From positions 1-7,936 of the forward strand of contig JAZSMS010000079.1 of NCBI GenBank assembly GCA_045536015.1: a stretch of 7,936 nt of DNA. The letters are read 5' to 3'. Both the position numbers and the translations under genes were made by a program. This document shows positions 6,610 through 7,936 of this stretch, in pieces; position 1 is the first letter of the stretch, and each line of letters begins with the position of its first letter. Source of the stretch: JAZSMS01 sp045536015. GTDB lineage: Bacteria; Bacillota; Clostridia; Christensenellales; QALW01. The notes beneath the pieces are model-generated. The model searched no databases. It worked only from the letters and a program-made list of their open reading frames with translations, and was not told the origin of the DNA.

Positions 6610-6897
6610 ATGAAAGAATTGATTCTATACACCTTCATTTTTGAATTTCTCTTCAACACAATAAGCTATATTTTGATGCGTATTGACAAGTTACTTGCCA
6701 AAAAGAAGAAAATTCGCATAAGCGAAAAAACTCTACTTACCTTTGCTGTTTTTGGTCCTATAGGAACTCTTTGCGCAATGTGCTTTAAGGCAAAAAACGG
6801 AAGGCACAAAAACAAGAAATTCATCTTCTGGATGATTACCTTGCTTTCGTGCCTTATACATATTTTAATACTTACAATTATTTTTTATCTTTTATAA
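6610..6897 (+). CDS. small DUF1294 family membrane protein
   Basis: A 95-residue inner-membrane protein of unknown function. Seen: a first membrane segment (about 4-23); the family's Asn-rich and Asp-Lys junction, N16 then IDKLLAKKKK at 25-34; RISEKTLL at 36-43; a second segment with FGPIGTLCAM (about 42-58); a basic loop ending GRHKNKK (64-70), the counterpart of the family's RHKT-K motif; and a third segment (about 71-94). The order DK, R-I-E, G--G, HK is the DUF1294 pattern. The nearest purine-rich site, AGAGG at 6589-6593, is 16 bases from the ATG, longer than usual, so initiation may be weak. It has its own promoter. Its stop lies 17 bases inside the convergent phosphatase gene. No partner is suggested by the neighbours. 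Confidence 0.8.
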   Translation: MKELILYTFIFEFLFNTISYILMRIDKLLAKKKKIRISEKTLLTFAVFGPIGTLCAMCFKAKNGRHKNKKFIFWMITLLSCLIHILILTIIFYLL

Positions 6898-7312
6898 ACT
6901 TATAAAGAGCTTTGCAACCTTGCATTATGTCATCAAACGCTTTATCAAAATCGCCACTATACCATGGATCTGCAACGTCGTGAGGATCTGAAGTAAAATC
7001 CAAAAGCTTATAAACGTTATCGCTTTGTCCCATTGTTTTTATAATACGCATGTTAAGCGCATCCATACAAAGAATATAGTCAAACTCTTTTAAATCCGCG
7101 GCAGTCATTTTTGTTGCATAATGTTCGTCAAACGGAATATTATTTTTACGCATAACCGCCTTTGCAGGAGGATATATAGGATTTCCAAGTTCCTCTGTAC
7201 TTACTGCCTTTGACGTTATATAATAATTTTCACCTTTAGTTATTTCTTTAAAAACAAATTCCGCAATAGGACTGCGGCAGATATTGCCGTAGCAAACAAA
7301 TAAAAACTTCAT
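6878..7312 (-). CDS. low-molecular-weight protein tyrosine phosphatase
   Basis: A 144-residue cytoplasmic phosphatase of the LMW-PTP fold, which removes phosphate from protein phosphotyrosine through a cysteinyl-phosphate intermediate. Seen: the P-loop CYGNICRSP with nucleophile Cys7 and Arg13 (CX5R) right at the N-terminus; Ser14; STEELGNPIYPPAK at 38-51, common in Gram-positive members; and the general-acid loop DPWY with Asp115. Length and layout match the family. The ATG at 7312-7310 follows TGGAG by five bases. The arsenate reductase relatives are less likely because the DPW-Y loop is typical of true phosphatases. There is no adjacent tyrosine kinase or capsule gene, so its substrate is unknown. 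A strong terminator lies only 18 bases upstream, leaving no room for a separate promoter. Its 3' end overlaps the DUF1294 gene by 20 bases, tail to tail. Confidence 0.94.
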   Translation of the reverse strand: MKFLFVCYGNICRSPIAEFVFKEITKGENYYITSKAVSTEELGNPIYPPAKAVMRKNNIPFDEHYATKMTAADLKEFDYILCMDALNMRIIKTMGQSDNVYKLLDFTSDPHDVADPWYSGDFDKAFDDIMQGCKALYKFIKDKK

Positions 7313-7330
7313 TTTTTCTCCATTTAAAGA

Positions 7331-7354
7331 AAAACCCGAGTTAACTCGGGTTTT
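7331..7354. terminator. palindromic intrinsic terminator between the unknown gene and the phosphatase gene
   Basis: A perfect 24-base palindrome: four A, CCCGAG, TTAA, CTCGGG, four T. Further T-rich sequence follows on both strands, so it can end transcription either way. It lies nine bases past the stop of the upstream minus-strand gene and ends 18 bases before the phosphatase ATG. For minus-strand transcription the U-tract is the complement of 7326-7334. Confidence 0.88.
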
Positions 7355-7362
7355 ATTTTTTA

Positions 7363-7936
7363 TTAGCCTTCTTCAGGAAGTGGCTGGGGTGTAGGAGTGG
7401 GACAAGCATAGAAATCTTCATGCGTCATTGTGCCAAACTCAAGCTTTGTAACCTCAAGAGATTTTTTAAGTACAAACTCTACGGGAGTTTTATTAAAATC
7501 TTTCTCTTTATATTCGTACTTGATTGTAAGGTCATACTCTTCGCATACCCAGAAGTGAATATCATAGATACCCATCTTAAACTCATAATGCTTTGTATCA
7601 AAGCCTGCGATTTTTTCTTCACCAATTACGGTTATATTTTCTTCGCTTCTTTCATCACCAAGATACTGTTTGTGTGCAGCAAACCAACCGCGATAATCAT
7701 CCTGATCGGTATAAGTAAAGCAGGAATTATCTCTTACAGTATAAAAAGGATTTTCAAGCAACATGGTTGTAGAATGACGGTATCCTTCGAAAGAAACCTC
7801 ACGAGCAGAGAAAGGTTTAATTTCTTCTACATACTTATTATCTTTGTTTAGAACCGACTGAGGACGGGTTACAGTAAACTCTACACAGTAGTTTTCAAGC
7901 TGGTCTGCGGTAAGTCCAACTCCTGTTTCAATAGCA
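7363..7936 (-). CDS. unrecognised protein, C-terminal part (5' end outside window)
   Basis: The frame is open from the window edge to the TAA at 7365-7363, giving 190 visible residues. The Met at 7764 has no ribosome site, and coding-like sequence continues upstream (for example YCVEFTVTRPQ and EVSFEGYRHS), so the true start lies beyond the window. The visible part is rich in alternating polar and aromatic residues, as in a beta-sheet domain, with the stretch EEKIAGFDTKHYEF...HFWVCEEYDLTIKYEY. That stretch loosely recalls extracytoplasmic LolA/DUF4412-like proteins; this is an impression, not an assignment. The protein ends in a proline-threonine tail, CPTPTPQPLPEEG, of the kind found on surface or secreted proteins. 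No membrane segment is visible here; a signal peptide, if any, would be outside. Function unknown. It ends at the palindromic terminator. Confidence 0.75.
   Translation of the reverse strand, partial: AIETGVGLTADQLENYCVEFTVTRPQSVLNKDNKYVEEIKPFSAREVSFEGYRHSTTMLLENPFYTVRDNSCFTYTDQDDYRGWFAAHKQYLGDERSEENITVIGEEKIAGFDTKHYEFKMGIYDIHFWVCEEYDLTIKYEYKEKDFNKTPVEFVLKKSLEVTKLEFGTMTHEDFYACPTPTPQPLPEEG

Noticed and set aside
7420..7851. Plus-strand open frame of 143 codons at the right edge
   Set aside because: It is antisense to the minus-strand gene that is open to the window edge and is backed by a terminator after its stop; the plus frame has low-complexity Phe/Ile-rich sequence without motifs.
1..7936. 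A mobile element, CRISPR array, toxin-antitoxin pair or new defence system
   Set aside because: No transposase, integrase, regular direct repeats, terminal inverted repeats or paired small toxin-like genes were seen; nearly all coding sequence is explained by known metabolic families.

Overview
This window looks like a low-to-mid GC chromosome segment from an anaerobic Bacillota, probably a Clostridia-type gut or sediment bacterium. The grounds are AT-rich intergenic DNA, sigma-A-like promoters, strong AGGAG ribosome sites, a TTG start, the standard genetic code, a membrane pyrophosphatase and a DUF1294 protein. The exact lineage cannot be fixed from the sequence alone. There is no rRNA, tRNA, CRISPR array, insertion sequence or recognisable defence locus.

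Left part (1-4258): a 2-oxoacid dehydrogenase module. On the minus strand, in transcription order, lie E2 (lipoyl acyltransferase), E3 (dihydrolipoamide dehydrogenase) and the first 106 codons of a thiamine-diphosphate E1, which runs off the window. Gaps of 15 and 19 bases, each with a good ribosome site, indicate one operon. Divergent from it is lplA, the ligase that attaches lipoate to E2. Their 286-base intergenic region has a good promoter for each direction and an 11-bp perfect inverted repeat between them. Together the four genes could salvage lipoate, load it on E2 and oxidise a 2-oxoacid (pyruvate, acetoin or a branched-chain acid) to acyl-CoA, CO2 and NADH. lplA ends at a bidirectional terminator shared with the next gene.

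Middle (4261-6609): hppA, an ion-pumping membrane pyrophosphatase. Its signature residues suggest the K+-dependent, Na+-transporting type. It has its own extended -10 promoter and a leader of about 100 bases with overlapping inverted repeats. A second promoter points the other way to a small DUF1294 membrane protein.

Right part (6610-7936): the DUF1294 gene overlaps, tail to tail by 20 bases, a low-molecular-weight protein tyrosine phosphatase gene. Just upstream of the phosphatase lies a 24-base palindromic terminator, then the 3' part of an unrecognised gene that stays open to the window edge and has a proline-rich tail.

Most of the window is recognisable metabolism. The points most worth following are the E2-E3-E1 gene order with divergent lplA, the unusual E1 N-terminus, the inverted repeat in the shared promoter region, and the terminator placed directly in front of the phosphatase gene.
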